DNA of 64,000 nt, taken from NCBI RefSeq assembly GCF_033441515.1, contig NZ_JAWQJT010000001.1:248001-312000 (forward strand), read 5' to 3'. The notes beneath the pieces were generated by a model, which had not been told where the DNA came from, made no database searches, and was given only the letters and a program-made list of their open reading frames with translations. A program made the position numbers and the translations under genes. This DNA is from Amycolatopsis solani. GTDB lineage: Bacteria > Actinomycetota > Actinomycetes > Mycobacteriales > Pseudonocardiaceae. Positions 16,599-25,462 of the stretch are shown piece by piece (within the stretch, counting starts at the first letter, position 1; each line of letters starts with the position of its first letter).

Positions 16599-17248
16599 GG
16601 TCCCGGCGGCACGAGCCCGGACTCGTAGGCGAACACCACCAGCTGCGCGCGGTCGCGGGCCCGCAGCTTGACCATGGCCCGGTTGACGTGCGTCTTCGCG
16701 GTGAGCGGGCTGATCACCATCCGCGCGGCGATCTCGTCGTTGGACAGGCCCCGCGCGACCAGGGCGACGGCCTCGCGTTCGCGGTTGGTCAGCTCGGCGA
16801 GCCCCTTCCCGGGGGCGGGCGGCTGGGTGACGTACCGGTCGATCAGCTTGCGGGTGATCGACGGCGCCAGCAGGGCGTCACCCCGGGCCGCGACGCGGAC
16901 GGCATGCAGGAAGTCCTCCGGCCGGATGTCCTTGACGAGGAACCCGGCCGCGCCGGCGCGCAGGGCTTCGAAGACGTACTCGTCCAGGCCGTAGTTGGTC
17001 AGGATGACGACGTGCACCGCCGCCAGTGCCGGGTCCGCCGCGATGCGCCGGGTCGCTTCGAGGCCGTCGACGTCGGGCATCCGGACGTCGAGCAGCACGA
17101 TGTCCGGCAGGTGTTCGCGGGCCAGCGCCACGGCTTCGCGGCCGTCAGCGGCCTCGGCGACCACCTCGACGCCGTCCTCGGCGTCCAGGAGCGCGCGGAA
17201 GCCGCTGCGGATGAGCGGCTGGTCGTCGGCCAGCAGGACGCGGATCAT
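16571..17248 (-). CDS. NarL-type response regulator
   Basis: A 225-residue regulator with receiver domain (D8, D9, phosphoacceptor D54 in IVLLDVRMPDVDG, K in FLVKDIRPED) and LuxR helix-turn-helix (LTNREREAVALVARGLSNDEIAARM). Its ATG overlaps the kinase stop codon (ATGA), so kinase and regulator are made together. The last 28 bases run into the end of the convergent NlpC/P60 gene, so the two messages are antisense at their 3' ends. Confidence 0.88.
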   Translation of the reverse strand: MIRVLLADDQPLIRSGFRALLDAEDGVEVVAEAADGREAVALAREHLPDIVLLDVRMPDVDGLEATRRIAADPALAAVHVVILTNYGLDEYVFEALRAGAAGFLVKDIRPEDFLHAVRVAARGDALLAPSITRKLIDRYVTQPPAPGKGLAELTNREREAVALVARGLSNDEIAARMVISPLTAKTHVNRAMVKLRARDRAQLVVFAYESGLVPPGPQAGRPAPA

Positions 17249-18345
17249 GCCGGGTGGTCCACGGGCAGTTCGGCTTCGACGCGAAAGCCGCCTTCGGCGC
17301 GTGGCTCGGCTTGGAGCCGACCGCCGAGCGCGGTGACGCGTTCACGCATCCCGAGCAGGCCGACGCCCGGCGCCGGCGCGGCCGCCACCGTCGCCCGGCC
17401 GTCGTCGTCGACGCGGATGACGAGCGCGCCGGGCCGGTGGTCGATCCGGACCGACGCGGTGGCCGCGGCGGCGTGCCGGGCGACGTTGGTCAGCGCCTCC
17501 TGGACGATCCGGTAGGCGGTCCGGCCCACCGCGGCCGGCACCCCGGCGCCGTCGCCTTCGACCGTCAGCCGCGCGTCCAGCCCCGCGGTCCGGGCCTGGC
17601 GCACGAGGTCCGGGACGTCGTCGAGACCGCGCGGCGGGTTCTTGTCGTCGTCGCGCAACGCCCCGAGGGTCGCGCACAGCTCCCGCGCCGCTTCACGGCC
17701 GGCGTCCCGGATGGCCAGCAGGGACTCGGGCACGTCCTCGCCGCGCTTGCGGGCCAGGTGGACGGCGACCTCGGCCTGCACCTTGACGACCGAGATCTGG
17801 TGGGTGAGCGAGTCGTGCAGCTCCCGCGCGATGTGCAGGCGTTCCTCGTCGGCCCGCCGCCGCGCGGTCTCCTCGCGGGTGCGCTCGGCCTCGTCGGCGC
17901 GGCGCTCGGCCTGGCGCAGTGCCTCCCCCGCCGCGCCGGCCGCGATCAGCCACGCCAGCTGAAGGACGTCCCGCGACTGCGTGAAGGCCTGGTTCGCGTC
18001 GTGCAGGCCCGAAGCCAGGAGCACGAGCGGGACCGCGGCGAGCATGGCCACCGACGCCACCACCGCGGCGACGCGGTGTCCCGCCCGGACCGCCGCGTAC
18101 ACGGCGAAGAGGTAGGCCACGACGGGCACTTCGAACCCGGCGGCCTGGTGGGCCAGCGCGCACCCCGCGGTCGCCACCAGCACGGCGACCGGCGCCCGGC
18201 GGCGCGCGGCCAAGGCCAGCCCGCCCGCGACCAAGGCCGCGTACCCCGGCACCGACGGCGGGTGGTCCGCCGACAGCCCGGCACTCAGCTGGGCCACCGC
18301 CACGCCGGCGGCGATCACCCCGTCCACGATCCGCGCGCGGCTCAC
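17245..18345 (-). CDS. NarL-class sensor histidine kinase
   Basis: A 366-residue kinase with four or five membrane helices in the first 145 residues and no large sensor domain, then a coiled coil, a HisKA_3 dimerisation domain (IARELHDSLTHQISVVKVQ with the phospho-histidine) and a HATPase domain (RIVQEALTNVARHA, IRVDDDGR, GLLGMRERV). This is the DesK-like layout of actinobacterial kinases whose signal is sensed in or near the membrane. GTG 18345 start; pairs with the regulator at 16571. Confidence 0.87.
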   Translation of the reverse strand: MSRARIVDGVIAAGVAVAQLSAGLSADHPPSVPGYAALVAGGLALAARRRAPVAVLVATAGCALAHQAAGFEVPVVAYLFAVYAAVRAGHRVAAVVASVAMLAAVPLVLLASGLHDANQAFTQSRDVLQLAWLIAAGAAGEALRQAERRADEAERTREETARRRADEERLHIARELHDSLTHQISVVKVQAEVAVHLARKRGEDVPESLLAIRDAGREAARELCATLGALRDDDKNPPRGLDDVPDLVRQARTAGLDARLTVEGDGAGVPAAVGRTAYRIVQEALTNVARHAAAATASVRIDHRPGALVIRVDDDGRATVAAAPAPGVGLLGMRERVTALGGRLQAEPRAEGGFRVEAELPVDHPA

Positions 18346-18497
18346 CCCCGCACCCTAGCCGCGCCGAACTGCCGCCCAGGGAGCATTTTCCGGCTACCGC
18401 GAACGCGGTAGCGGAGTGCCGACGTGCGCACGACGACCGGCGGCGGCCTCGCGGACATGCTCGGAGACATCCGATCCGGGAAGCGAAGGAGCAGCTC

Positions 18498-18827
18498 ATG
18501 AACATCGCCGTCAGCGCTTACGACCTGACGCCGGGACGACTGTGGTCCCTGGTGGGTGCCGCGCTGGGTATCGCCGGGGTGATCGTGGGCGGGCTGGCCC
18601 TCCGCCGCGGCAAGGGCGGGGTGGGCGGGGTGGTCGCGCTCGTCGCGGGAGCCGTGGGCGCGGTCGTCGGCGGGTGGGTCGTGGCGGCCGCGAAGGGCGG
18701 TCCGGGCACCGGCTACGGGATCGTCGGCGGCTACGCGGCGCTGGTGATCGGCCTGGTGGCGGTGGCCGTCAGCGGACTGGCGCTCGCGCGGTCCACTCGA
18801 ACAGGTGATCGAAGGACATCTCCTTGA
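18498..18827 (+). CDS. Small membrane protein, DUF6223-like
   Basis: A 109-residue glycine- and alanine-rich protein with three predicted membrane helices (GRLWSLVGAALGIAGVIVGG, GVVALVAGAVGAVVGGWVVA, GGYAALVIGLVAVAVSGLAL). The glycine spacing and the opening LTPGRLW resemble the actinobacterial DUF6223 family; function unknown. AAGGA lies about six bases before ATG 18498. Its end overlaps the -35 element of the following methyltransferase promoter. Confidence 0.65.
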   Translation: MNIAVSAYDLTPGRLWSLVGAALGIAGVIVGGLALRRGKGGVGGVVALVAGAVGAVVGGWVVAAAKGGPGTGYGIVGGYAALVIGLVAVAVSGLALARSTRTGDRRTSP

Positions 18828-18853
18828 CTTGCCTCGGGGTCGCGCGCCACGAT
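18824..18853 (+). promoter_or_regulatory. Promoter of methyltransferase-TetR unit
   Basis: TTGACT at 18824-18829 and CACGAT at 18848-18853 are separated by 18 bases, a plausible housekeeping promoter. The -10 element overlaps the first arm of the operator palindrome at 18852-18867, which would make repression by steric block straightforward. Confidence 0.5.
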
Positions 18854-18880
18854 GAACACATGTTCATGAACGTGCGTTCG
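18852..18880. promoter_or_regulatory. Tandem palindromic operator, probable TetR target
   Basis: Two inverted repeats in a row: ATGAACA-CA-TGTTCAT (18852-18867) and GAACG-TG-CGTTC (18868-18879). They share the core GAAC-N4-GTTC and their centres are 14 bases apart, so two dimers could bind on overlapping faces. The most likely binder is the TetR protein encoded downstream in the same unit (19733-20353), giving autoregulation. Confidence 0.65.
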
Positions 18881-18897
18881 CAACGAGGAGGATGGAC

Positions 18898-19716
18898 ATG
18901 ACCGGGATCGTCAACACCGCGCAAGCCGAGGCGTGGAACGGCTACGAGGGCGAACATTGGGCAACGCACGCCGACCGCTATGACGCGGTGAACAGCGGCT
19001 TCAACGACTACTTGCTCGACCAGGTCGGCCCGGACGACCGGGTGCTCGACATCGGCTGCGGCAACGGCCAGCTGACCCGCCTGGCCGCGGCGCGAGCCCG
19101 GACCGCGACCGGGGTGGACCTGTCCGGGCCGATGCTGGCGACCGCGCGAGCCCGGGCGGCGCCGGTGCCGAACGTGAGGTTCGAGCAGGGCGACGTCCAG
19201 GTCCACCCGTTCCCCGACGGCGGGTTCGACCTGGCGGTCAGCCGGTTCGGGGTGATGTTCTTCGCCGACCCGGTGGCGGCGTTCGCCAACGTCCGGCGCG
19301 CGCTGAGCCCCGGCGGGCGCCTGGCGTTCCTGTGCATGACCGCCCTGGCGGGTACCGACCTCGGCCGGCTGTTCGGCGCGATGGCGCCGTACCTCCCCCA
19401 GCCGACGGGCCCGGACGGCAGCGGCCCGACGTCGTTCGCGGACCCGGACCGCACGAAGGCGGTCCTGACCGAAGCCGGCTTCGAAGACGTGGCGTGCACC
19501 CACGTCGAGGCGGACCAGGTCTGGGGCCACGACGTCCCGGACGCGGCGAAGTTCATCGCCGGCTGGGGCCCGGTCCGCCACCACCTGGGCCTGGTCGACA
19601 CCGCGACGGCAACCCAGGCGACCGACGCCCTCACGGCGGCCCTGACGCCGTTCGCGACCCCAGACGCGATCCGCCTGCGCGGCACGGCGTGGCTGGTCAC
19701 GGGAAGGAGGTCCTGA
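18898..19716 (+). CDS. Class I SAM-dependent methyltransferase
   Basis: A 272-residue Rossmann-fold methyltransferase: motif I VLDIGCGNGQLTRL, motif II TGVDLSGPML, then FEQGDVQVHPFPDGGFDLAVSRFGVMFFADP split across the motif III/IV region and a C-terminal substrate-specific part. It resembles ubiquinone/menaquinone-type and small-molecule methyltransferases; the substrate cannot be assigned. ATG 18898 is chosen since GAGGAGG lies six bases upstream; ATG 18892 would touch the ribosome site. The TetR gene follows 16 bases downstream. Confidence 0.82.
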   Translation: MTGIVNTAQAEAWNGYEGEHWATHADRYDAVNSGFNDYLLDQVGPDDRVLDIGCGNGQLTRLAAARARTATGVDLSGPMLATARARAAPVPNVRFEQGDVQVHPFPDGGFDLAVSRFGVMFFADPVAAFANVRRALSPGGRLAFLCMTALAGTDLGRLFGAMAPYLPQPTGPDGSGPTSFADPDRTKAVLTEAGFEDVACTHVEADQVWGHDVPDAAKFIAGWGPVRHHLGLVDTATATQATDALTAALTPFATPDAIRLRGTAWLVTGRRS

Positions 19717-19732
19717 CGAAGGTCCCCGTACG

Positions 19733-20353
19733 ATGGCGGGGATGTCACCGAGGAGAGCCGCGGCCCAGAAGGACGGGCAGTCCCTGTACGACCTCCTGGT
19801 CGAAGCCGCCGAGAAGCTGATCGCCACCCGCGGCACTGCGGACCTGACCGTGCGCGAAATAGCCCGCACGGCCGGCGTCGCCGACGGCGTGCTGTACAAC
19901 CACTTCTCCGACAAGGAGGAGCTGGTGGCCAGGGCCCTGAACAGGCACGTTCGCACGGCGGAGACGTTGCTGGGCGAGCTGCCGGTGGCGGGCGAAGGAA
20001 CACTGGCGGACAACCTCCACCGCCACCTGGAGTACGGCCTCGGCCTCCACCGCATGATCGTCCCGGTGTTCAGCGGCCTCCACGGCAACCCCCAGATCCT
20101 CCAGCGCTTCACGGACATCGGCGAGCGCCCCGGCTACTGGCGCGACCGCCTGCTGGCGTACCTGAGGGAAGAGCAAGCCCTGGGCAGGATCCACCCGGAG
20201 TCCGATGTGGACGCAACAGCGGTACTGCTGGTGGGCTACTGCCACGAGACGGTCCTGGGCACGATCTTCCCCCACGCAAGCCGAACCAACCCCCCAGAGC
20301 CGGCCGCGGTGATCAGAACCGTGCTCAACGGCATAGCACCCAGCCACCCCTAG
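19733..20353 (+). CDS. TetR family transcriptional regulator
   Basis: A 206-residue repressor-type protein. The N-terminal helix-turn-helix reads LTVREIARTAGVADGVLYNHFSDKEELV; the C-terminal ligand domain is helical and unassigned. It shares a transcription unit with the methyltransferase and probably recognises the tandem palindromes at 18852-18880. ATG 19733 or ATG 19742 could be the start; neither has a strong ribosome site, so translation may be coupled to the upstream gene. Confidence 0.85.
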   Translation: MAGMSPRRAAAQKDGQSLYDLLVEAAEKLIATRGTADLTVREIARTAGVADGVLYNHFSDKEELVARALNRHVRTAETLLGELPVAGEGTLADNLHRHLEYGLGLHRMIVPVFSGLHGNPQILQRFTDIGERPGYWRDRLLAYLREEQALGRIHPESDVDATAVLLVGYCHETVLGTIFPHASRTNPPEPAAVIRTVLNGIAPSHP

Positions 20354-20711
20354 CCGGCCCCAGCCCACCAACTGGCCCGGACGACCACCCCGCTCCCATC
20401 CGTCGGGCGCCCGCTCCCACGAAACCGCGCCTACCGGCCGGGCACTCGCTCCCGAGCCTCTCCGCCGGGCACTCGCTCACCCACCCGCGACCGGCCCGCA
20501 CCCTCCGCCCGGATCACGCGCCTCGCACCCTCCACCCCTGCCCGCCCACAACCCACCGCGCGGCCCGCGAACCCCAGCGCTCGCACCCCGCAAGCCCACC
20601 GGTCGCTCGCTCAGCACACCCGTGACCGGCCCGCCCGGCACCACCCGCAATGCGGCCCCACCCCACGAACCCCGGCCCACCCAACCTTGCGCGCGCACCT
20701 CGCACCCCCGC
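20354..20711. other. C-rich gap without a recognisable gene
   Basis: This 358-base stretch has far more C than G on the plus strand and contains imperfect repeats of the phrase GGGCACTCGCTC and relatives (around 20402, 20438 and 20463). No frame shows actinobacterial codon bias or a known motif. It separates convergent transcription units, so it may act as a termination zone or be decayed sequence. Confidence 0.5.
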
Positions 20712-21095
20712 CTAAACCATCGAATTCCCGCTCACCGTGGCCTCAGGAACCTCCTGCACCACATCCCAGTGCTCCACGATCCGCCCGTCCCGCACCCGCA
20801 TCACGTCCGCGATCGCGCTGCCCCGCGCGTTCGGCGTCAACCTCATCAAGCTGTGCGTGCACACCAGGTCGTCCTCCGCGACCACCCGCCTCACCTCCAG
20901 CGTCAACTCCGGAAAACGAGCCACGAACCCCGCCAGATACCTGGCCGATTCCGCCGCACTCCCCGGTGCGTGCGGGTTGTGCTGGACGTAGTCCTCGCCC
21001 ACGTACGTCTCGAACGCCACCTCCGGGCGCTTCTCCCCGAACGCCACCCGGAGGAACCCGAGGACCACTTCCTTGTTCCGCTGCGAATCCGTCAT
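20712..21095 (-). CDS. SnoaL-like / NTF2-fold protein
   Basis: A 127-residue single-domain protein of the SnoaL-like polyketide cyclase/NTF2 superfamily: FGEKRPEVAFETYVGEDYVQHNP, GFVARFPELTLEVRRVVAEDDLV and a closing VRDGRIVEHWDVVQ. Many such stand-alone proteins bind or isomerise small hydrophobic molecules; no specific reaction can be given. AAAGGA lies upstream; ATG 21095 or GTG 21098 may be used. It diverges from a LysR gene, the usual layout of a LysR regulator and its target. Confidence 0.75.
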   Translation of the reverse strand: MTDSQRNKEVVLGFLRVAFGEKRPEVAFETYVGEDYVQHNPHAPGSAAESARYLAGFVARFPELTLEVRRVVAEDDLVCTHSLMRLTPNARGSAIADVMRVRDGRIVEHWDVVQEVPEATVSGNSMV

Positions 21096-21191
21096 CACTG
21101 TCCGTCCTTTGTGGAGTTATCGACACCAACCCCACCATCCGCGAAACAGAAAGGGAAAGACCTGTGGACTCTGCCGCGATACTCTCCCGGT

Positions 21192-22091
21192 ATGGACGAT
21201 GTCGAGGTCCGTGAGCTGCGGTATTTCCGCGCGGTCGCCGAGGAGCTGAACTTCTCGCGTGCCGCCGAGCGGCTCGGGATGGCGCAGCCGCCGCTTTCGC
21301 GGGCGATCCGGTTGCTGGAGCGGCGGCTCGGCGTGCAGCTCTTCGAACGCACCAGCCGGCACGTGTCGCTGACACCGGCCGGGAACGTCCTGTTCGTCGA
21401 GTCCGCGAAGGCGCTGGACGCGGTCGCCGCGGCGGTGCGGCGGACCCGGCGGGCGGTCCAGCAGCTGCCGGCTCTGGTCGTCACCGCGAAACCCGGGGTC
21501 GCGACCGATCTGCTCCGGCGGATCGCCGAAGCGCACCCGGATCCGGTGGAGATCCGGGTCAGCGGGTTCGGCGAACAGGCCGACCTGCTGCGCGATGGCC
21601 AGGCCGACGTCGCGGTGCTCGGGTGCCCGGGCGACCACGACGGGCTGGACGTCGAGGTGCTCGTCAGCGAGCCGCGGGTCGCCGCGCTGCCCTCGGGGCA
21701 CGAGCTGGCCCGGCGTTCGGTGCTGACCTGCGCGGACTTCGCCGGGCGGGCCACGCCGCTCTGGCCGGGCTCTTCCGCCGCGGAGCGGGCGTACTGGTCG
21801 GGGCAGGACGTCACCGGTGGGCCCGTGACGCCGGGGCCCGTGGTGCGCGACAGCGCCCAGCTGCTGGAGACCGTCGCGCTCGGGCAGGCGATCGCGCTGC
21901 TGCCGGCGTCGGTGGCCGACCTGCGGTCGCGCCACGACGTCGTCTACCGGCCGGTGGTGGACGCGACGCCGTACGCGCTCGCACTCGCCTGGGCGGCCAC
22001 CGCGCGTGACTTGCGGATCGCAAGGTTCGTGCGGACGGCCATCGAGCTCAGCGAAGCACGACCTCGACCGGGAGCTGTGCCGGCGGGGTGA
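21192..22091 (+). CDS. LysR family transcriptional regulator
   Basis: A 299-residue activator/repressor with N-terminal winged helix (VRELRYFRAVAEELNFSRAAERL, PPLSRAIRLLERRLGVQLF) and a periplasmic-binding-like effector domain that is somewhat shorter and less typical. It is transcribed divergently from the SnoaL-like gene, 96 bases apart, and probably controls it. ATG 21192 sits six bases after TACTCT, a leaderless-like start. The last 44 bases overlap the convergent transglutaminase-like gene. Confidence 0.87.
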   Translation: MDDVEVRELRYFRAVAEELNFSRAAERLGMAQPPLSRAIRLLERRLGVQLFERTSRHVSLTPAGNVLFVESAKALDAVAAAVRRTRRAVQQLPALVVTAKPGVATDLLRRIAEAHPDPVEIRVSGFGEQADLLRDGQADVAVLGCPGDHDGLDVEVLVSEPRVAALPSGHELARRSVLTCADFAGRATPLWPGSSAAERAYWSGQDVTGGPVTPGPVVRDSAQLLETVALGQAIALLPASVADLRSRHDVVYRPVVDATPYALALAWAATARDLRIARFVRTAIELSEARPRPGAVPAG

Positions 22092-22911
22092 GCGAACGGA
22101 TCACCGGCGGCACCCGGACGTCGTCGGCCTCGAACGCCACGCGCAGCTGATCGACGTCCGCGCCGGCCATCAGCTCGACCAGCTCGTCGGCGCGGGCGAG
22201 GGCCGCCGGGTCGAGCGCGGCGGCGGTGTCGAGCTCGCCCCAGAGGTCCCACTGCAGCATCTCGTGCTTGTTGAGCGCGGCGAGGTCGAGCACGAGGTTG
22301 TGCCGCGCGTACGGGAGGCCGCGCAGGAACGGCGCGTCCAGGTCCGGGGAGACGACCAGCCGGGCCGGGTCGAGGTCGCCCGCGCGGGCGGCCGTCCACG
22401 CGTCGGCGCCGGTCAGGAAGTGGTCGCGGGGCACGTCGAGGAGGTCGAACCCGCCCGGCTCGTCGAAGCCCGGTTCGACGAGGCGCCAGCCGGAGCCGTC
22501 GTGGACTTCGGCGACGACGTGGTCGATGAACCAGCCGCGCATCAGGTAGCCGGCGAAGCCGACGCGGACACGGGCCGGGATTCCGTGGTGGCGAGCCATC
22601 GAAACGAATAGGAGGGTGTAATCGCGGCAGCAGCCGACGATCCGGTGCAACGGCGGGCGCGGTCCACCGGGTGGTGCCGGGTCGAGTTCGCGCAGGCGCG
22701 CGAACATGTCCGACGCGTAGCGCAGGGTGATCTCTTCGCGGCGCGAAGCGGGAAAGCCGTGCTGCGTGATGTCGCCGTGGGCCCAGTAGTGGAACACGAG
22801 CTGGAAGGCCGCGTCGCGCAAAGCCGCGACGTCGCGGGGTGTCGCGTCGAGCCAGGACGCCTGCGCGCCCGGGTCGGAGAAGCGGCTTTGGCTGACGTAG
22901 AAGTCGTCCAT
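22048..22911 (-). CDS. Transglutaminase-like protein
   Basis: A 287-residue cytoplasmic protein with a papain-like transglutaminase core: nucleophile in RIVGCCRDYTLLFVSMARHHGIPARVRVGF, histidine in DHVVAEVHDGSGWRLVEP and the following aspartate. The flanks are unassigned. Members of this group are peptidases or amidases more often than cross-linkers; substrate unknown. ATG 22911 lies six bases after TAGCGT on the minus strand, consistent with a leaderless message. Confidence 0.78.
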   Translation of the reverse strand: MDDFYVSQSRFSDPGAQASWLDATPRDVAALRDAAFQLVFHYWAHGDITQHGFPASRREEITLRYASDMFARLRELDPAPPGGPRPPLHRIVGCCRDYTLLFVSMARHHGIPARVRVGFAGYLMRGWFIDHVVAEVHDGSGWRLVEPGFDEPGGFDLLDVPRDHFLTGADAWTAARAGDLDPARLVVSPDLDAPFLRGLPYARHNLVLDLAALNKHEMLQWDLWGELDTAAALDPAALARADELVELMAGADVDQLRVAFEADDVRVPPVIRSLTPPAQLPVEVVLR

Positions 22912-22930
22912 GGGCCGACGCTAGCGGGAT

Positions 22931-23929
22931 TTACCCGGCTTGCGCGGCCAGTTCGCCGCGGAACGTCGTGCGGTAGGCGCTCGGCGACACCCCGAGGGCC
23001 GCTTGGAAGTGCTGGCGCAGGGACGCCGCCGTGCCGAAGCCGGCTTCGGTGGCGACGCGGTCGACCGGGAGGGCGGACTCCTCGAGGAGCTGGCGGGCGC
23101 GCTCGACGCGTTGCTGGGTCAGCCACTGCAGTGCCGAGATGCCGACTTCCTCGCGGAAGCGGCGGGTGAACGTGCGGGTGCTCATCGCCTCGCGGGCCGC
23201 CAGCTCGCGCAGGGTCAGCGGCCGGTGCAGGTTCTCCAGGGCCCAGGCTCGCGCTTCCTTCGTCGACGACGTGCGCGGCTCGGGTACCGGGCGGCGGACG
23301 AACTGGGCCTGGCCGCCCTCGCGGTGGGGGGACACGACCGTGCCGCGGGCGACCTCGTTGGCCACGGCGGCGCCGTGGTCGCGCCGGATCATGTGCAGCA
23401 CCAGGTCGATGCCGGCGGCGACGCCCGCCGAGGTCAGCACGTCGCCGTCGTCGGTGTAGAGCACGCAGGGGTCGACGTCGACCGCCGGGAAGCGCTCCTG
23501 CAGTTCCTCGGCGGAGCGCCAGTGGGTGGTGGCCGGGCGGCCGTCGAGGAGCCCGGCCGCGGCGAGCACGAACGCGCCGGTGCAGATCGACGCGATCCGC
23601 GCGCGCTCCGGGATGCGGGCGAGCGCGGCTTCGAGCGGCGGGGTCAGCACGCGCGCCAGCGGCTCGTACTCGACTCGGGACGCCGGGACGATCACCGTGT
23701 CCGCCTCGGCCAGGACCTCGGGGCCGCGGTCGACCGGGATGGTGAAGTCCGCATCGGTGCGCACCGGCCCGGGCTCGAGCGTGCAGGTCACGACCTCGTA
23801 CAGCGGCTCGCCCGACGCCGAACGCGCCTCGCCGAACAGCCGGTGGACGATGCCGAGCTCCATCACGAGCATCCCGTGCCGCACGAGGACGGCGACGTGG
23901 TGGCGGTTCGGGTGCGCGAATTCGGGCAT
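22931..23929 (-). CDS. GlxA-type AraC regulator with DJ-1/PfpI domain
   Basis: A 332-residue regulator: N-terminal DJ-1/PfpI amidotransferase-like domain (residues 8-180, with SICTGAFVLAAAGLLDG around the nucleophile-elbow cysteine) and C-terminal AraC double helix-turn-helix (LTLRELAAREAMSTRTFTRRFREE, VDRVATEAGFGTAASLRQHF). Such proteins respond to small nitrogen compounds or stress. It diverges from a flavodoxin-fold reductase 71 bases away, a likely target. ATG 23929 fits AAGAAT six bases upstream; ATG 23956 would add nine residues. Confidence 0.87.
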   Translation of the reverse strand: MPEFAHPNRHHVAVLVRHGMLVMELGIVHRLFGEARSASGEPLYEVVTCTLEPGPVRTDADFTIPVDRGPEVLAEADTVIVPASRVEYEPLARVLTPPLEAALARIPERARIASICTGAFVLAAAGLLDGRPATTHWRSAEELQERFPAVDVDPCVLYTDDGDVLTSAGVAAGIDLVLHMIRRDHGAAVANEVARGTVVSPHREGGQAQFVRRPVPEPRTSSTKEARAWALENLHRPLTLRELAAREAMSTRTFTRRFREEVGISALQWLTQQRVERARQLLEESALPVDRVATEAGFGTAASLRQHFQAALGVSPSAYRTTFRGELAAQAG

Positions 23930-24000
23930 GGCCCGATTCTTGCACAGGTTGGCCATCGGGCCACTCGAATCGGCCCGCGACCGGCGTGATCATCGAGGTC

Positions 24001-24729
24001 ATGAACGTCTTGTGGGTTTTCGCGCATCCCGAGCCGCGCTCGCTGAGCGGGGCCCTCCGCGACGACGGGCTCCGGACGCTGCGGGAGCTCGGGCACGACG
24101 TCCGGGAGTCGGACCTCTACGCGATGAAGTGGAACCCGGTGGTCGGCGCCGCCGACTTCGGGGCGTACGAACAAGACCGGCTGAGCCCGGACATCGTTGC
24201 CGAGCACGAAAAACTGCGCTGGGCGGACGCCGTCGTCGTGCAGTTCCCGCTGTGGTGGTACGGCTTGCCGGCGATCCTGAAGGGCTGGTTCGACCGCGTT
24301 TTCGTGAAGGGCTTCGGGTATGGCGTCCGCGGCGAAGACGGCCGGACGCTGCGCTACGGCGAAGGCCGGCTCGCGGGCAAGCGCGCGGTGGTGGTGCTCA
24401 CCGCGGGTGCCCGCGAACCGGCCATGGGACCGCGCGGGGTGAACGGCGCGCTCGCCGACGTCCTGTTCCCGCTGCACCACGGGACGCTGTTCTACGCCGG
24501 GATGTCCGTGCTGCCGCCGGTGCCGGTCTTCGGCGCCGACCGGGTGTCCGGCGAGCAGTTCGTGAAAGCCCGCGACCTACTGCGAAGCCGCCTCCGCGCA
24601 CTCGAAACGACGGAACCGATCCCGTTCCGCACCCAGAACAGCGGCGACTACGACGACGATCTCGTCCTGCGGCCCGACCGCGCGCCGGGCGCGGAAGGGC
24701 TCGCCGTCCACCTCACGCGGGCAGGGTGA
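24001..24729 (+). CDS. NAD(P)H dehydrogenase (quinone), flavodoxin-2 fold
   Basis: A 242-residue FMN/FAD-dependent reductase of the NQO1/MdaB/KefF group: [13 protein letters not shown] at the phosphate loop, [39 protein letters not shown] and [12 protein letters not shown]. It would reduce quinones or electrophiles with two electrons at the expense of NAD(P)H. Divergent from the GlxA-type regulator. Its 3' end overlaps the convergent short-chain dehydrogenase by 17 bases. Start: ATG 24001; GTG 23986 is an upstream option. Confidence 0.83.
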   Translation: MNVLWVFAHPEPRSLSGALRDDGLRTLRELGHDVRESDLYAMKWNPVVGAADFGAYEQDRLSPDIVAEHEKLRWADAVVVQFPLWWYGLPAILKGWFDRVFVKGFGYGVRGEDGRTLRYGEGRLAGKRAVVVLTAGAREPAMGPRGVNGALADVLFPLHHGTLFYAGMSVLPPVPVFGADRVSGEQFVKARDLLRSRLRALETTEPIPFRTQNSGDYDDDLVLRPDRAPGAEGLAVHLTRAG

Positions 24730-25462
24730 GGCGCTGGCCGAGACCGCCGTCGACGGGGAGGTCGGCGCCGGTGGTGAACGTGGCCTCGAAGGCCAGGAAC
24801 AGCACCGCCGCCGCCACCTCCTCGGACGTCGCGTGGCGCTTCAGAGGCGTGACTTCGTCGCCCGTCGTCTTGAACTGCGCCAGCACTTCGGCCGGTACGC
24901 CGGTGACGCCCATCGTCGGCGTGTCCGTGTAGCCCGGGCTGACCACGTTGACCCGGATCCCGCGCGGCGCCAGCTCGGCCGCGTACGTGCGCGCGAACGA
25001 CCGCACCGCCGCCTTCGCCGCCGAGTACAGGCCCATGCCGGCGATCCCGGCCTCGGCCGCGACCGACGTCGTGAAGACGAACGAGCCGCCGGGCCGCACC
25101 AGCGGGGCCAGGCGCTGCGCCGTGAAGTACGCGCCCTTGGTGTTGACGTCGAAGGTCCGGTCGTAGACCTCGGGCGTCGCCGCCTCGTACGGCGTCAGCG
25201 TCGAGAAGCCGACGTTGACGAACACCAGGTCCAGCTCGCCGAGTGCCGACGCGGCGACCGCGCCCAGCTCGGCGACGTCGGTGAGGTTGGCCGCGTCCGA
25301 CGACAGCAGGTGCGCCTTGCCCGGCAGCTTCCCCTCCAGCGGCGAGACGTCGCGGCCGGTCAGCAGCACCTCGGCGCCGCCGTCGAGCAGCGCGCGCACC
25401 ACCGCCAGGCCCATGCCGTGCGTGCCGCCGGTGACGACGGCCTTCTTCCCCAGGTACTTCAC
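24713..25462 (-). CDS. Short-chain dehydrogenase/reductase
   Basis: A 249-residue classical SDR: nucleotide motif [11 protein letters not shown] strand, catalytic Ser in FTTSVA, YSAAK with the Tyr-Lys pair, and [11 protein letters not shown]. It oxidises or reduces an unknown alcohol/ketone with NAD(P). GTG 25462 is preceded by GAGGAG and overlaps the stop of the upstream reductase gene (GTGA), so the two are coupled and probably act in one pathway under the divergent HxlR regulator. Confidence 0.87.
   Translation of the reverse strand: MKYLGKKAVVTGGTHGMGLAVVRALLDGGAEVLLTGRDVSPLEGKLPGKAHLLSSDAANLTDVAELGAVAASALGELDLVFVNVGFSTLTPYEAATPEVYDRTFDVNTKGAYFTAQRLAPLVRPGGSFVFTTSVAAEAGIAGMGLYSAAKAAVRSFARTYAAELAPRGIRVNVVSPGYTDTPTMGVTGVPAEVLAQFKTTGDEVTPLKRHATSEEVAAAVLFLAFEATFTTGADLPVDGGLGQRLTLPA

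Noticed and set aside
20400..20490. Repeats in the C-rich gap as a CRISPR array
   Set aside because: The repeats are short, imperfect and irregularly spaced, with no cas genes nearby.
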